Shown piece by piece: positions 27,197 through 35,754 of a stretch of 60,358 bases of DNA. The notes under the pieces are model-generated. The model saw only the letters and a program-made list of their open reading frames with translations. It was not told where the DNA came from and did no database searches. Numbering within the stretch: the first letter of the stretch is position 1; each line of letters opens with the position of its first letter. This stretch comes from CAYXFD01 sp964464175. Its GTDB lineage: Bacteria; Cloacimonadota; Cloacimonadia; Cloacimonadales; JAJBBL01. Made by a program: the position numbers and the translations under genes. The stretch is from assembly GCA_964464175.1 (NCBI GenBank), contig CAYXFD010000017.1, positions 1 through 60,358 on the forward strand. Reading direction: 5' to 3'.

Positions 27197-29656
27197 TCAG
27201 AACTCTTGTAATCTGACCCTCTTTAGTCTCAGAGAATTATAGACAACATTCAAGGAACTGAAAGACATTGCTGCCGCTCCGATCATAGGATGCAACAGAC
27301 CCATCATCGCTACCGGGACGGCAACTAAATTGTAGATCCAGGCCCAGAAAAAGTTCTCTTTAATTTTTCTGAAGATCGCTCTCGACAATTTTATGGCAAG
27401 CACAACATTCATCAGTTCATCTCTGATCAGAGTAACATCTGCCGCCTCTATCGCTATATCAGTACCTGTTCCCAGAGCTATTCCTACATTAGCTTGCTTC
27501 AACGCTGGAGCATCATTAATACCGTCCCCCACCATTGCCACCAGCCCGAATTCCTCCTGTAACCTGACTATCTCGTCAACTTTACCCTGAGGCAATACCT
27601 CTGCTGCAGTTCTCTCGATACCGGCTTTTTCTGCTATCGCTCTGGCAGTCTGTTTATTATCTCCGGTCAGCATAACCGTTGTAATACCCATCTCATTCAG
27701 CATCTTAATTGCCTGAAAGGAATCTTCCTTGATACTGTCAGCTACAGCCAACAGACCTTTCAATTTCCCTTCGATCGCTATGAGCAGCAATGTTTTGGCC
27801 TCATCCTCCAGCTTCTGCATATCAGCTTCTGCCTTTTCATAAATGATCTCGAATTCATCCATCATCCTGCGGTTTCCCGCCAAAACCTGCACACCGCTAA
27901 TAAAACCCTTAATTCCCTTGCCTGAGATAGCTTCTGTTCCTTTAGTGCTCCTTAAGGTTATCCCCTCTTTTTCTCCCCTCTCGGTTATTGCCCGGGCTAA
28001 GGGATGCTCAGAGTTATTTTCCAGAGATACTGTGAACTCCAGCAACTCTTTTTCAGTAATACCATCATAAACGATTATATCAGTCAACGTTGGTTTTCCG
28101 ATAGTTATCGTTCCTGTTTTATCAAAAGCTACTGCCCTGATCTCTCGCAATGTCTGAACTGCTTCCCCATTCCGGATAAGAATACCGTTCTCAGCCCCTA
28201 AGCCGCTTCCGACCATCAAAGCCGTTGGAGTTCCCAGCCCCAGGGCACAGGGACAGGCAATGACCAAAACAGCTGTAGCTGAAATAAAAGCCAGAGCTAA
28301 ATTCGAGAGGGAGGGATTCACCCAGGGTAAGAAGGAAGCACCCCAGACAATGATCTGCCGGTGAAATCCGGGAAAAATGTTAAAGGAAAGAAAGGTCAGA
28401 AACGTTAAAACTATTATCACCGGAACAAAGTATCCGGTGACTCTATCGGCAAAATCCTGGATCGGTACTTTTGATCCCTGACACTCTTCAACTAATTTGA
28501 TCACCTGAGAGAGAAAAGTATTCTTCCCGGTTTTAGTGACTTTGACCTTAAGAAACCCCTGTTTATTGATCGTAGCTCCAATTATTTCCTCCCCGGTTGT
28601 GCGGAAAACAGGCATTGATTCACCGGTTACCATCGATTCGTCAATACTACTCTCACCTTCTATAATTACTCCGTCTATCGGGATTTTCTCCCCCGGTTTA
28701 ATAATCATCAGGTCTCCGGTTTCCAGTTCTTCTACCGCCACTTCTATCTGCTCCCCCTCTCTCTCAATACGGGCAGTTTTTGCTCCGAGTTTGATGAGTT
28801 TTTTAATCGCTTCCGAAGTTTTTCCTTTGGCTTTGGTCTCTAAAAACTTTCCTATCAAATGGAAGGTCATGATCGCTGTTGCCATTTCGACAAAAGTCTG
28901 TACATCCCAGAAAAATCCTGTAAAGCCTATCAGATAAGGTGGAAGAGAACCAAGACTGACCAGAACATCCATATTCGCTGTCCCGTTCCGGAGGGAAGAC
29001 CAGCTTGATCTATGCACTCTCCACCCGATAATAAATACAACCGGAAAGCCTAAAATGACTGTAAGAAGATGATAAAAGGGAATGCTGATGCCCAGCATTT
29101 TCAGGATCATCAAACTCATGACAATACCGGCAAGAATAGCCGCTGAGACCATCCTTAAAAAAGAGTTACGCACTGTATCATCCTCTTCTCCGTCGGTAAA
29201 ATCCTCTGAAACTGAAGCTTCATAACCCAGGACAGAAATTATCTTCTTTATCTCTGAGATCCGGATCTGATCTTTTCTGTAAACAATTATACCCTTTTCC
29301 GAGGCATAATTTATCCGGGCTTCTTCGATCCCCTCCGTATTCTTTAACTTTGCTTCGATACCGGCAGCACATCCGGCACAAGTCATTCCTCTGATCCGGA
29401 ATGTAAGCTTAACAGCTTCACTCTCCTCTTCTTTCTCTGCCCGGTAGCCCAAATCTGAGATGAGAGTAATGATCTGCTCATCGGAACAATCATTCTCAGC
29501 ACAGACAACATACCCTTTACCGTTGGCATAATTGACTTTTGCGTCCTGTATAGCGGGTAGTTCGAGCAGTTTCTTTTTTATTCCTGCTGCACAAGCGGCA
29601 CATGACATGCCGTCAATTCTATAAATCCGTTTCTCCAATTTTGAATCCATCATCAT
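27197..29656 (-). CDS. copA: copper-translocating P1B-type ATPase (about 819 aa)
   Basis: Two N-terminal metal-binding domains carry GMSCAAC and GMTCAGC. The membrane CPC motif is in VIACPCALGLGTPTA (near 470). The phosphorylated aspartate is in FDKTGT (near 513), with TGES in the actuator domain, SEHPL in the nucleotide domain and GDGINDAPAL in the hinge. The last helices have YN and MSFSS, the Cu(I) signature. It pumps Cu(I) out of the cytoplasm. GGGAG stands just before three consecutive ATG codons, and the first or second of these (29656 or 29653) is preferred over a longer ATG at 29677 that would include the ribosome-binding site. No copper regulator gene or CopZ is adjacent; it is divergent from infC. 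Confidence 0.95.
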   Translation of the reverse strand: MMMDSKLEKRIYRIDGMSCAACAAGIKKKLLELPAIQDAKVNYANGKGYVVCAENDCSDEQIITLISDLGYRAEKEEESEAVKLTFRIRGMTCAGCAAGIEAKLKNTEGIEEARINYASEKGIIVYRKDQIRISEIKKIISVLGYEASVSEDFTDGEEDDTVRNSFLRMVSAAILAGIVMSLMILKMLGISIPFYHLLTVILGFPVVFIIGWRVHRSSWSSLRNGTANMDVLVSLGSLPPYLIGFTGFFWDVQTFVEMATAIMTFHLIGKFLETKAKGKTSEAIKKLIKLGAKTARIEREGEQIEVAVEELETGDLMIIKPGEKIPIDGVIIEGESSIDESMVTGESMPVFRTTGEEIIGATINKQGFLKVKVTKTGKNTFLSQVIKLVEECQGSKVPIQDFADRVTGYFVPVIIVLTFLTFLSFNIFPGFHRQIIVWGASFLPWVNPSLSNLALAFISATAVLVIACPCALGLGTPTALMVGSGLGAENGILIRNGEAVQTLREIRAVAFDKTGTITIGKPTLTDIIVYDGITEKELLEFTVSLENNSEHPLARAITERGEKEGITLRSTKGTEAISGKGIKGFISGVQVLAGNRRMMDEFEIIYEKAEADMQKLEDEAKTLLLIAIEGKLKGLLAVADSIKEDSFQAIKMLNEMGITTVMLTGDNKQTARAIAEKAGIERTAAEVLPQGKVDEIVRLQEEFGLVAMVGDGINDAPALKQANVGIALGTGTDIAIEAADVTLIRDELMNVVLAIKLSRAIFRKIKENFFWAWIYNLVAVPVAMMGLLHPMIGAAAMSFSSLNVVYNSLRLKRVRLQEF

Positions 29657-29689
29657 TCTCCCTGAACTAATTATCATTCATTGTTAGAA

Positions 29690-29718
29690 AATATAATCAA
29701 ATATCAAGGATCAGACAA
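29690..29718 (-). promoter_or_regulatory. probable copA promoter
   Basis: On the minus strand TTGTCT (29713-29718) and TATATT (29690-29695) are separated by 17 bases. The -10 has five of six consensus bases and the -35 four of six. The transcript would start near 29683, about 27 bases before the preferred copA start. No inverted-repeat operator for a known copper regulator is obvious. Confidence 0.45.
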
Positions 29719-29952
29719 ACTGCGATGTTTACCGGATAATTTTCCGGATACCATTGCTTACCAATCATTGCCTCGCAACGTGTTTCTATTACCTTACATA
29801 GTTTCTGCTTGACTAAAAAGAGACTGCCGGAAAAGATGTCACTCGAAAAAGAGCTGTAGAAATGAAGCTGCCTGCTTCTACCTTGCGGAAGAATTCGCTA
29901 AGGTTATGGAAAGATAAAAGAAAAATGACATGAGTCGGTTTTTCAGAAAAAG

Positions 29953-29982
29953 CGGGTGGACTTTGTTCACCCGTTTTTTTTT
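29953..29982 (+). terminator. Rho-independent terminator immediately upstream of infC (attenuator candidate)
   Basis: CGGGTG (29953-29958) pairs with CACCCG (29968-29973) across a 9-base loop, followed by nine T on the plus strand. It ends only 11 bases before the infC ribosome-binding site, and no plus-strand gene lies upstream that it could otherwise end. A leader transcript that is terminated or read through is the simplest explanation. Confidence 0.75.
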
Positions 29983-30005
29983 GAGAAAACACTAAGGAGG
30001 TGTCT

Positions 30006-30605
30006 ATCACAATACGTTACAGGAAAGGCAGAGCTAGGACTAAGATCGAGGTGCCTAAAGAGAGAATAAACGAGCAGATTTTTGCTGAAAAAGTTCGTTT
30101 GATCGACAGCCAGGGAAAACAGATAGGTATAGTAGAGACTGGCAAAGCTTTGCAAATGGCAGAGGATGCTGAGCTTGATTTAGTCGAGATCGCTCCCGGG
30201 GCAGATCCCCCGGTATGCAAGATCATGCGCTTTGACAAGTATTTCTATAATAAGGAAAAGAGTGTCCGGGAAGCAAAAAAACGGCAACACACCGTTCAGG
30301 TAAAAGAGATCAAGATGGGTCCCCACACCGAAGAACACGATTATGAGTTCAAGAAGAACAATGCCATTAAATTTTTGAAACAGCAGAACAAGGTTAAATT
30401 TACTATTCGTTTCAAGGGACGTCAACTTGCTCATAAAGATATCGGATACAGACTATTGGAGAAACTTTATGAAGATTTGCAGGAATATGCAGAGATTGAT
30501 TCGAAACCGAGTGAAGAAGCGAGAACTATCTCAATGATCTTAGTTGCTAAGAAAGATATCGGTAATGATTCGGAAGAATCTACCGATGATAAAAAGTCAG
30601 AATAA
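30006..30605 (+). CDS. infC: translation initiation factor IF-3, apparent ATC start (199 aa)
   Basis: IF-3 binds the 30S subunit, checks the start codon and keeps subunits apart. The protein has the full two-domain plan: RINEQIFAEKVRLIDSQGKQIGIV and DLVEIAPGADPPVCKIMRFDKY (N-terminal domain), VQVKEIKMGPHTEEHDY (linker) and FTIRFKGRQLAHKDIG (C-terminal domain). An in-frame GTG at 30000 overlaps the AAGGAGG ribosome-binding site (29994-30000) and cannot be used, and a TGA closes the frame upstream. The ATC at 30006, five bases after the site, is therefore the likely start. Known infC genes often use AUU or AUC so that IF-3 limits its own synthesis. It is followed by rpmI and rplT. Confidence 0.95.
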   Translation: MTIRYRKGRARTKIEVPKERINEQIFAEKVRLIDSQGKQIGIVETGKALQMAEDAELDLVEIAPGADPPVCKIMRFDKYFYNKEKSVREAKKRQHTVQVKEIKMGPHTEEHDYEFKKNNAIKFLKQQNKVKFTIRFKGRQLAHKDIGYRLLEKLYEDLQEYAEIDSKPSEEARTISMILVAKKDIGNDSEESTDDKKSE

Positions 30606-30646
30606 GAGATTTTTTCGAACAAAGGAATCCTAAGGAGGAAATTTAG

Positions 30647-30841
30647 ATGCCGAAAATGAAAACAAGAAGAGGAGCTGCCAAGCGATTTAAGGTTTCAGCG
30701 ACCGGAAAGATTAAACGCCAGCATGCTTACTTAGGTCATATTCTTACCAAGAAAACACGTAAACGCAAGAGACAATTACGCCAAGCCGGTTTAGTCGCTC
30801 CGGCAGATGTTCCGCGCATACGGAAAATGATCAACGCATAA
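30647..30841 (+). CDS. rpmI: 50S ribosomal protein L35 (64 aa)
   Basis: A 64-residue, strongly basic protein that starts PKMKTRRGAAKRFKVSATGKIKR and contains the HxLTKKTRKRKRQLR core, both diagnostic of L35. AAGGAGG lies eight bases before the ATG. It is the middle gene of the classical infC-rpmI-rplT operon, 41 bases after infC. Length is normal for the family. Confidence 0.97.
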   Translation: MPKMKTRRGAAKRFKVSATGKIKRQHAYLGHILTKKTRKRKRQLRQAGLVAPADVPRIRKMINA

Positions 30842-31066
30842 CTTTTAGGCTATCGCTTTGTTCCTTTAAGATAGTTTTTTGCCATTATTTAGGTCTCAAT
30901 AACAGTGAGATTTATTCCGGGATGAGCAAGAGAATAATCAACGGAGTAAAAAGCTCAGAGCTGATAGATAAACGTCTTGATCAGAGCTGAGTTTTCTTGA
31001 AGATGATACTTATTTAGAACAAAGTGTAACAACAATTATGAATTTGATAAGAGAAAGGAGAAGAAG
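30842..31066 (+). other. rpmI-rplT spacer with hairpins
   Basis: The gap is longer than usual for these two genes (225 bases). Right after rpmI there is a weak stem CTATC/GATAG (30850-30854/30870-30874) followed by six T. Further on, 30948-30995 form a strong hairpin: a 9-pair lower stem (one G-U pair), a tandem A-G mismatch (59-60 with 85-86), and a 5-pair upper stem CTGAT/ATCAG, followed by a T-run within the arm. It may be a partial terminator or an L20-binding site controlling rplT. Confidence 0.5.
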
Positions 31067-31423
31067 ATGTCACGTGCAACAAATAATGTCGCAGCAAAGA
31101 AGCGAAAAAAAAAATATTTAAAAGCCGCAAAAGGCTATTTTGGGGCTCGCAGCCGACAACTCAAAGCTGCCAGACAGGCAGTAGAAAAAGGATGGCTATA
31201 CGCTTACCGCGACCGGAAAAACAAGAAAAGAGAGTTTCGTAAACTCTGGATTATCAGAATTAATGCTGCTGCTCGCTTACAGGGATTAACTTACAGTGCT
31301 TTCATCAACGGCTTAACGAAAGCCAATATCGAAGTTGACCGTAAAACACTTGCTTATTTGGCAATGAATGATTCCGAAGCGTTCAACAAGCTTTGTGATC
31401 TTGCCAAAGAGAACATAAATTAA
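31067..31423 (+). CDS. rplT: 50S ribosomal protein L20 (118 aa)
   Basis: A basic 118-residue protein with the L20 signatures KKRKKKYLKAAKGYFGARS, an AYRDRKNKKREFRKLWIIRINAA core and the C-terminal globular domain SAFINGLTKANIEVDRKTLAYLA. AAAGGAG lies six to eight bases before the ATG. L20 binds 23S rRNA early in assembly and in several bacteria represses its own operon, which makes the hairpins upstream of interest. Length is standard. Confidence 0.98.
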   Translation: MSRATNNVAAKKRKKKYLKAAKGYFGARSRQLKAARQAVEKGWLYAYRDRKNKKREFRKLWIIRINAAARLQGLTYSAFINGLTKANIEVDRKTLAYLAMNDSEAFNKLCDLAKENIN

Positions 31424-31474
31424 AGACAAAAAATCATCGAATACAGATAACTGGGAAAGTCAAAAGGAATTACT

Positions 31475-32536
31475 GTGAACAAGGAATTGATCGAAATACT
31501 GGAGAAGGCAAAGCAGGAGATCGGCAAGTCTCAGAATGAATATGAGCTAAACAATGCCAAATCCCGGGCTATTGGCAAAAAGAGCATGCTTACCGATATG
31601 ATGAAAAAGCTTGGTTCTTTACCGCCGGAAGAGAGGCCTGGTTACGGCAAGGCGATCAACGAACTCAAAAAGGAGATCGAGAATCTGCTGGAGATGCGAG
31701 CAGCAGAACTCAAAAACGAGCAATATCAAAGGACTATTGTCCGGGAAGCGGTTGATTTAACCCTGCCCGGTTATCTTCCCGAAACAGGAAGTTTACACCC
31801 CTTGACAATTATCTGGCGTCAAATCGAAGACATTTTTATCAGCATGGGATTTGATGTGGTCGAAGGACCAGATATCGAAGACGAATTTCACAATTTTGAT
31901 GCTCTGAATACTCCGGCAGGCCATCCGGCCAGAAATGAGATGGATACCTTCTATCTAAAACAGGCAGATAACAGTTCTGTCGGCAACAGACTCTTACTGC
32001 GAAGCCAGACTTCCACTGTTCAGGTGAGGATCATGAAGAATCATGCCCCGCCGCTTAAGATCATCTCAATAGGCAGATGTTACCGTAATGATAAACCCGA
32101 TGCTTCACATTCTCCTTTTTTTCATCAAATTGAAGGCTTATCAGTTGATACTGCTATAACTTTCGGGGATCTGAGAAACATTCTGAACAGTTTTGCCGTC
32201 AAGATGTTCGGGCCAGATATCAAAACAAGATTTCGTCCGCACTTTTTCCCTTTTACGGAACCGAGTGCAGAATTGGATCTGATTTGTTTTAATTGCCACG
32301 GTAAAGGCTGCAATATCTGTAAAAACAGCGGTTGGTTAGAGATTGGCGGAGCAGGAATGGTTGACCCTAATGTCTTTGATATGGTGGGTATTGATTCTGA
32401 GAAATACACAGGATATGCTTTTGGTCTTGGAATAGACAGAATTGCTCTCTTGAAATACAGACTTCCTGATATCCGTCTGCTTTTTGAAAATGATCTCCGT
32501 ATGCTTAAACAGTTTCGTAACTTCACCGGTATGTAA
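31475..32536 (+). CDS. pheS: phenylalanyl-tRNA synthetase alpha subunit (353 aa)
   Basis: A class II aminoacyl-tRNA synthetase subunit that holds the catalytic site and pairs with PheT as an alpha2-beta2 tetramer. Visible marks are the N-terminal coiled coil (to about 90), FDVVEGPDIEDEFHNFDALN, LLRSQTSTVQVR, SHSPFFHQIEGLSVD (motif 2), the CFNCHGKGCNICKNSGWLEIGG cysteine cluster and motif 3 GFGLGIDRIALLKY. Translation starts at GTG with AAAGGA seven bases before it. It lies 51 bases after rplT and is followed by pheT; the operon order infC-rpmI-rplT-pheST is common. Confidence 0.98.
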   Translation: MNKELIEILEKAKQEIGKSQNEYELNNAKSRAIGKKSMLTDMMKKLGSLPPEERPGYGKAINELKKEIENLLEMRAAELKNEQYQRTIVREAVDLTLPGYLPETGSLHPLTIIWRQIEDIFISMGFDVVEGPDIEDEFHNFDALNTPAGHPARNEMDTFYLKQADNSSVGNRLLLRSQTSTVQVRIMKNHAPPLKIISIGRCYRNDKPDASHSPFFHQIEGLSVDTAITFGDLRNILNSFAVKMFGPDIKTRFRPHFFPFTEPSAELDLICFNCHGKGCNICKNSGWLEIGGAGMVDPNVFDMVGIDSEKYTGYAFGLGIDRIALLKYRLPDIRLLFENDLRMLKQFRNFTGM

Positions 32537-32663
32537 TTAATCGAGGTATTTAGCGGTTCTGTAAGGATATATGAGGTTGCATTTCTGGTGGTCACCAGTC
32601 ACCAGCAGTTGTTGTAAGGCTTGATGAAAATGGATTTAGCAATCCAAATTAACGAGGAAAAAA

Positions 32664-35075
32664 ATGATTTTCAGTTATAACTGGTTACGGGAGTACATTG
32701 AATTACCTGATCCGGACGCTTTAGCCAGAATTTTGACTTTTGGCGGTATCGAGGTCGAGACTCATTATCCCTATGCCCAAAAACTCCGGGATATAACTAT
32801 TGCTAAGATTTTAGCCGTAGAGAAGCATCCTGACGCTGACAAATTATCTGTATGTCAGGTAGATACAGGTAACGGCATCAAACAGGTAGTATGCGGCGCT
32901 CCCAATTGCCGGGAAAATATGCTCACTCCCTACGCCCCTGTTGGTGTTAAGCTGGGAAATACAGTTATCAACAAGGTTAATATCCGGGGTATAGATTCTG
33001 AGGGAATGCTCTGCTCGGAGCGCGATATCGATATTTCCGATGATCATAGCGGGCTTATGTCCCTTCCGGATAATGCTGTTATCGGTAAAGATCTGCGAAG
33101 TTATCTCTCTCTCAATGATACTATTTATGAAGTTGAAGTAACCCCAAACCGGCCTGATTTATTAGGAATGTTGGGAATAGCGCGTGATGTAGCTGCCTTA
33201 ACGAAACAGCAACTGATTTTGCCGGCAGGGTTTCCTACAGACGGTTATTCCTATCCTAACGCTAGTTTAAGATTGGACAGCTCTAAAGAATTTAGTTTTG
33301 CTCTCTCCAATGAAGCTCCGGAATTGTGCAGCCGCTATCTCGCCCGGGTAATAACTGGGGTCAGGATAATGGAATCACCCCGCTGGTTGAAAGACAAATT
33401 GCTGGCAGCTGCTATAAAGCCGATTAATAATCTTGTTGATATCACGAATTATGTTATGCTGGAATTTGGCCATCCTCTGCACGCCTTCGATTATAAGCTG
33501 CTCAAAGGGGATCAGATAAGAATCAGAAAAGCAGACAAAGGGGAAAAGATTTCTGCTTTAGACCAGAGAGTTTATCAGCTTGAGGAGAATGATCTGGTAA
33601 TTGCCGACAAAGACAATCCTGTTGCTCTTGCCGGAATAGTCGGGGGAACAGATAGCTCTATTACCAATTCGACCGAGACTATCGTTCTGGAAGCCGCTAA
33701 TTTCAATTATCTTTCGATCAGGAGAACTGCTGCCAGATTGAAAATCAATACCGATTCCTCCTATCGTTTCGAGAGAAATCTCTCGGATGAGACAGTCTCC
33801 CTGATCAGTCAAAGAGCAACTGCTTTGATCTGTGAGATCTGCGGTGGTGAATTATTATATACTGTGGACTCTTACCCGCAACCGGAAGAAAAAAGGACTT
33901 TAGAATTAAGAATAACGAGAGCTAATAGACTTCTAACAACCGATTTTTCAGCTAAAGATGTAACTGAGATGTTAGAATCATTAGGGCTTAGAAAAACAAC
34001 AACTGAATCTGAATCTCTTCGCTTCGAAATCCCCCCCTATCGCAAAGATCTGTCGCGGGAGATAGATCTGATAGAAGAGCTAATTCGCCTTTACGGATAT
34101 AACAATATTCCTCAGAAGAGCGAAAAGGAATCACTGACCGCTTGGAATTGGTTCCATACGAAACGTTACCTGGCAGATTATCTGATCTTCAATGGATTCT
34201 CCGAAGCCGTTAATTCCTCTTTTACCGAACCGGCAATTATTAAACAGTTAAAACTCCCCGTCGATGATCAGCGTAATCATTACTTTGAATTGAATAATCC
34301 CTTGGGTGCCAGTTTTTCGATGATGAGAACAACACTTATTCCGGGATTGCTGAAAAATGTTCAATTTAACCTGCACAACGGTCAGACTGAAATCAAGTTG
34401 TTCGAATTGGGAAAGGTCTATCTGAAGAAGGATAAGGAACCGGAAGAGAGGTATTATTTAACAGGCGTTGTCTCGGGAGATATCAGTCAAGATCACTGGA
34501 GATATAAAACCCGGGAAACGAGCATTTTCTCTGTCAAGGGATACGTAGAAGGTCTTTTAGCACAGCTGACAGACGATGAACAACATTTTAGATCTGCTGA
34601 TATCTCTTACTGCCAGTCCGGTTCAGGTATGGAAATTGTGATGAATAAGATACCTGTCGGGACTGTAGGAAAGCTTGATCCATTGTTAGCTTCGAGCATT
34701 GACATCGAGGAAGCGGTTTATGTTTTCGATATAGATATCACTCTCTTACGAAAAACTGCTCAACATAAGACAGTTTCTTACCGGGAAGTAAACAAATATC
34801 CTCCCGTGACCCGTGATCTGTCCTTCGTTATCAGTAAAGATTTTCAACACCAGGAGATAGAAAAAACAATCCGAGAGACTAATAGAGAGCTGATCGGTAA
34901 TATACGGTTAAAAGATGAATTCATGGGAAAGAACATACCTCAAGGATCCCGCAGCTTGACTTATAGTATTCTTTTCAGTTCCCGGGAAGGTACTTTAACC
35001 GACGAAAGAGTAAATCTACTAATGGATACAATCATAACTAAGTTAAAGAAAGATTACGAAATAGAAATGAGGTAA
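32664..35075 (+). CDS. pheT: phenylalanyl-tRNA synthetase beta subunit (803 aa)
   Basis: Domain order is normal for the long bacterial form. An N-terminal EMAP-type tRNA-binding domain (about 40-150, KHPDADKLSVCQVDTG and GMLCSERD) is followed by the B5/B3-B4 editing region (NLVDITNYVMLEFGHPLHAFD, LVIADKDNPVALAGIVGG). Next comes the catalytic-like core (RKDLSREIDLIEELIRLYGYNNIP, LNNPLGASFSMMRTTLIPGLL), and a C-terminal ferredoxin-fold anticodon-binding domain (KYPPVTRDLSFVI, GSRSLTYSILF). GAGG precedes the ATG by six or seven bases. The next gene starts three bases after the stop, so the transcript continues. Confidence 0.98.
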   Translation: MIFSYNWLREYIELPDPDALARILTFGGIEVETHYPYAQKLRDITIAKILAVEKHPDADKLSVCQVDTGNGIKQVVCGAPNCRENMLTPYAPVGVKLGNTVINKVNIRGIDSEGMLCSERDIDISDDHSGLMSLPDNAVIGKDLRSYLSLNDTIYEVEVTPNRPDLLGMLGIARDVAALTKQQLILPAGFPTDGYSYPNASLRLDSSKEFSFALSNEAPELCSRYLARVITGVRIMESPRWLKDKLLAAAIKPINNLVDITNYVMLEFGHPLHAFDYKLLKGDQIRIRKADKGEKISALDQRVYQLEENDLVIADKDNPVALAGIVGGTDSSITNSTETIVLEAANFNYLSIRRTAARLKINTDSSYRFERNLSDETVSLISQRATALICEICGGELLYTVDSYPQPEEKRTLELRITRANRLLTTDFSAKDVTEMLESLGLRKTTTESESLRFEIPPYRKDLSREIDLIEELIRLYGYNNIPQKSEKESLTAWNWFHTKRYLADYLIFNGFSEAVNSSFTEPAIIKQLKLPVDDQRNHYFELNNPLGASFSMMRTTLIPGLLKNVQFNLHNGQTEIKLFELGKVYLKKDKEPEERYYLTGVVSGDISQDHWRYKTRETSIFSVKGYVEGLLAQLTDDEQHFRSADISYCQSGSGMEIVMNKIPVGTVGKLDPLLASSIDIEEAVYVFDIDITLLRKTAQHKTVSYREVNKYPPVTRDLSFVISKDFQHQEIEKTIRETNRELIGNIRLKDEFMGKNIPQGSRSLTYSILFSSREGTLTDERVNLLMDTIITKLKKDYEIEMR

Positions 35076-35078
35076 ATA

Positions 35079-35402
35079 ATGGATAAACAACCGTTATCTC
35101 AATTAGATGCAAAGATTCAAATGCTGATAGATAACTACAAGGATCTGAAAAAGAAGTACGGTGAATTGTTGGATGAAAATGCCATTCTTAAGGAACAGAA
35201 TACTAACAATCATCAGACAATTTCCACCCTGCAGAGTAAATTATCGGAACTCGATAATGAGCTGACCGCAAAAACAAGATCCCTGGAAAGTGTTGAACAG
35301 AAGTGTGCTGAATATGAAGAAAAACTTTCTAACATGGAAAACGTTACCAAGACCGCTTCCTCAAAGATCGACGATATTCTGTCCCAACTTAATCAGTTGT
35401 AA
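35079..35402 (+). CDS. small coiled-coil protein, ZapB-like position (107 aa)
   Basis: Almost the whole sequence is a coiled coil of heptads rich in L, E, K and Q (DNYKDLKKKYGELLDENAILKEQ onward), ending in SSKIDDILSQLNQL. GAGG, six bases before the ATG, overlaps the end of pheT. Its place between pheT and zapA suggests a cell-division partner of ZapA, similar in size and style to ZapB. There is no sequence signature strong enough to prove the name. Confidence 0.8.
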   Translation: MDKQPLSQLDAKIQMLIDNYKDLKKKYGELLDENAILKEQNTNNHQTISTLQSKLSELDNELTAKTRSLESVEQKCAEYEEKLSNMENVTKTASSKIDDILSQLNQL

Positions 35403-35424
35403 TACTGTAAAAAATCAGTAGAAA

Positions 35425-35700
35425 ATGCAAACTGTCGAAGTCGTTATATTCGGTAAGAAATTTCGTCTGAGAAGTGAAAACCCGGAACAGTTGAAGGAAT
35501 ATGCCGCTTATTTGAACAGTACTCTCGATGAGATAGCCGCTAAGTACGGATTGGTTGATGCTAAAGACACCCTGACTCTTGCCGGTATGATCTTAACGGA
35601 GAAACTCTTTCAACAGACCGAAACGAGTGAAAATCTCAAAAAAGAAATTGACAGATTGCATAGTAAAATATCCGTCTTTATGAAGAATAACGCAGTTTAG
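35425..35700 (+). CDS. zapA: cell division protein ZapA family (91 aa)
   Basis: The first 30 residues (VEVVIFGKKFRLRSENPEQLKEYAAYLN) are the ZapA globular domain pattern: a beta strand, the glycine-lysine turn, and the R-x-x-x-x-E-E/P-x-x-L helix. A helix containing DTLTLAGMILTEKL follows, and the end is a coiled coil. ZapA cross-links FtsZ filaments at the division site. No clear Shine-Dalgarno precedes the ATG, which lies 22 bases after the coiled-coil gene. A 6S RNA gene follows, the same neighbour as in E. coli (zapA-ssrS). Confidence 0.88.
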   Translation: MQTVEVVIFGKKFRLRSENPEQLKEYAAYLNSTLDEIAAKYGLVDAKDTLTLAGMILTEKLFQQTETSENLKKEIDRLHSKISVFMKNNAV

Positions 35701-35724
35701 AATGATTAATCCATTTTCCGGATG

Positions 35725-35750
35725 TTGGTCATGATATGCTTTGATAAAAT
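35725..35750 (+). promoter_or_regulatory. possible 6S RNA promoter
   Basis: TAAAAT (35745-35750) would place the transcript start at about 35756, exactly at the 5' end of the predicted 6S closing stem. The -35 is weak: TTGGTC at 35725-35730 leaves only 14 bases between the boxes. Confidence 0.35.
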
Positions 35751-35754
35751 AACT

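Larger units (their letters stand above)
29678..29999 (+). promoter_or_regulatory. divergent copA/infC region with structured infC leader
   Basis: Apart from the copA promoter, the plus strand shows three successive stems before infC. They are GAAGC/GCTTC at 29864-29868/29874-29878 (alternatively GTAGAA/TTCTAC 29856-29861/29876-29881), ACCTTGCG/CGC-T-AAGGT at 29880-29887/29896-29904, and the terminator at 29953-29982. The second and first stems share bases at 29880-29881. This layout resembles ribosomal-protein leaders such as the L20 leader of Firmicutes, which regulates infC-rpmI-rplT by attenuation. A plus-strand promoter was not found with confidence. Confidence 0.45.

Noticed and set aside
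29809..29837. TTGACT followed by AAAGAT at 17 bases as an infC promoter
   Set aside because: The -10 matches only three of six bases, so I did not list it as a promoter.
30000..30002. GTG as the infC start
   Set aside because: Its first base is the last base of the AAGGAGG site, so the ribosome could not use both.
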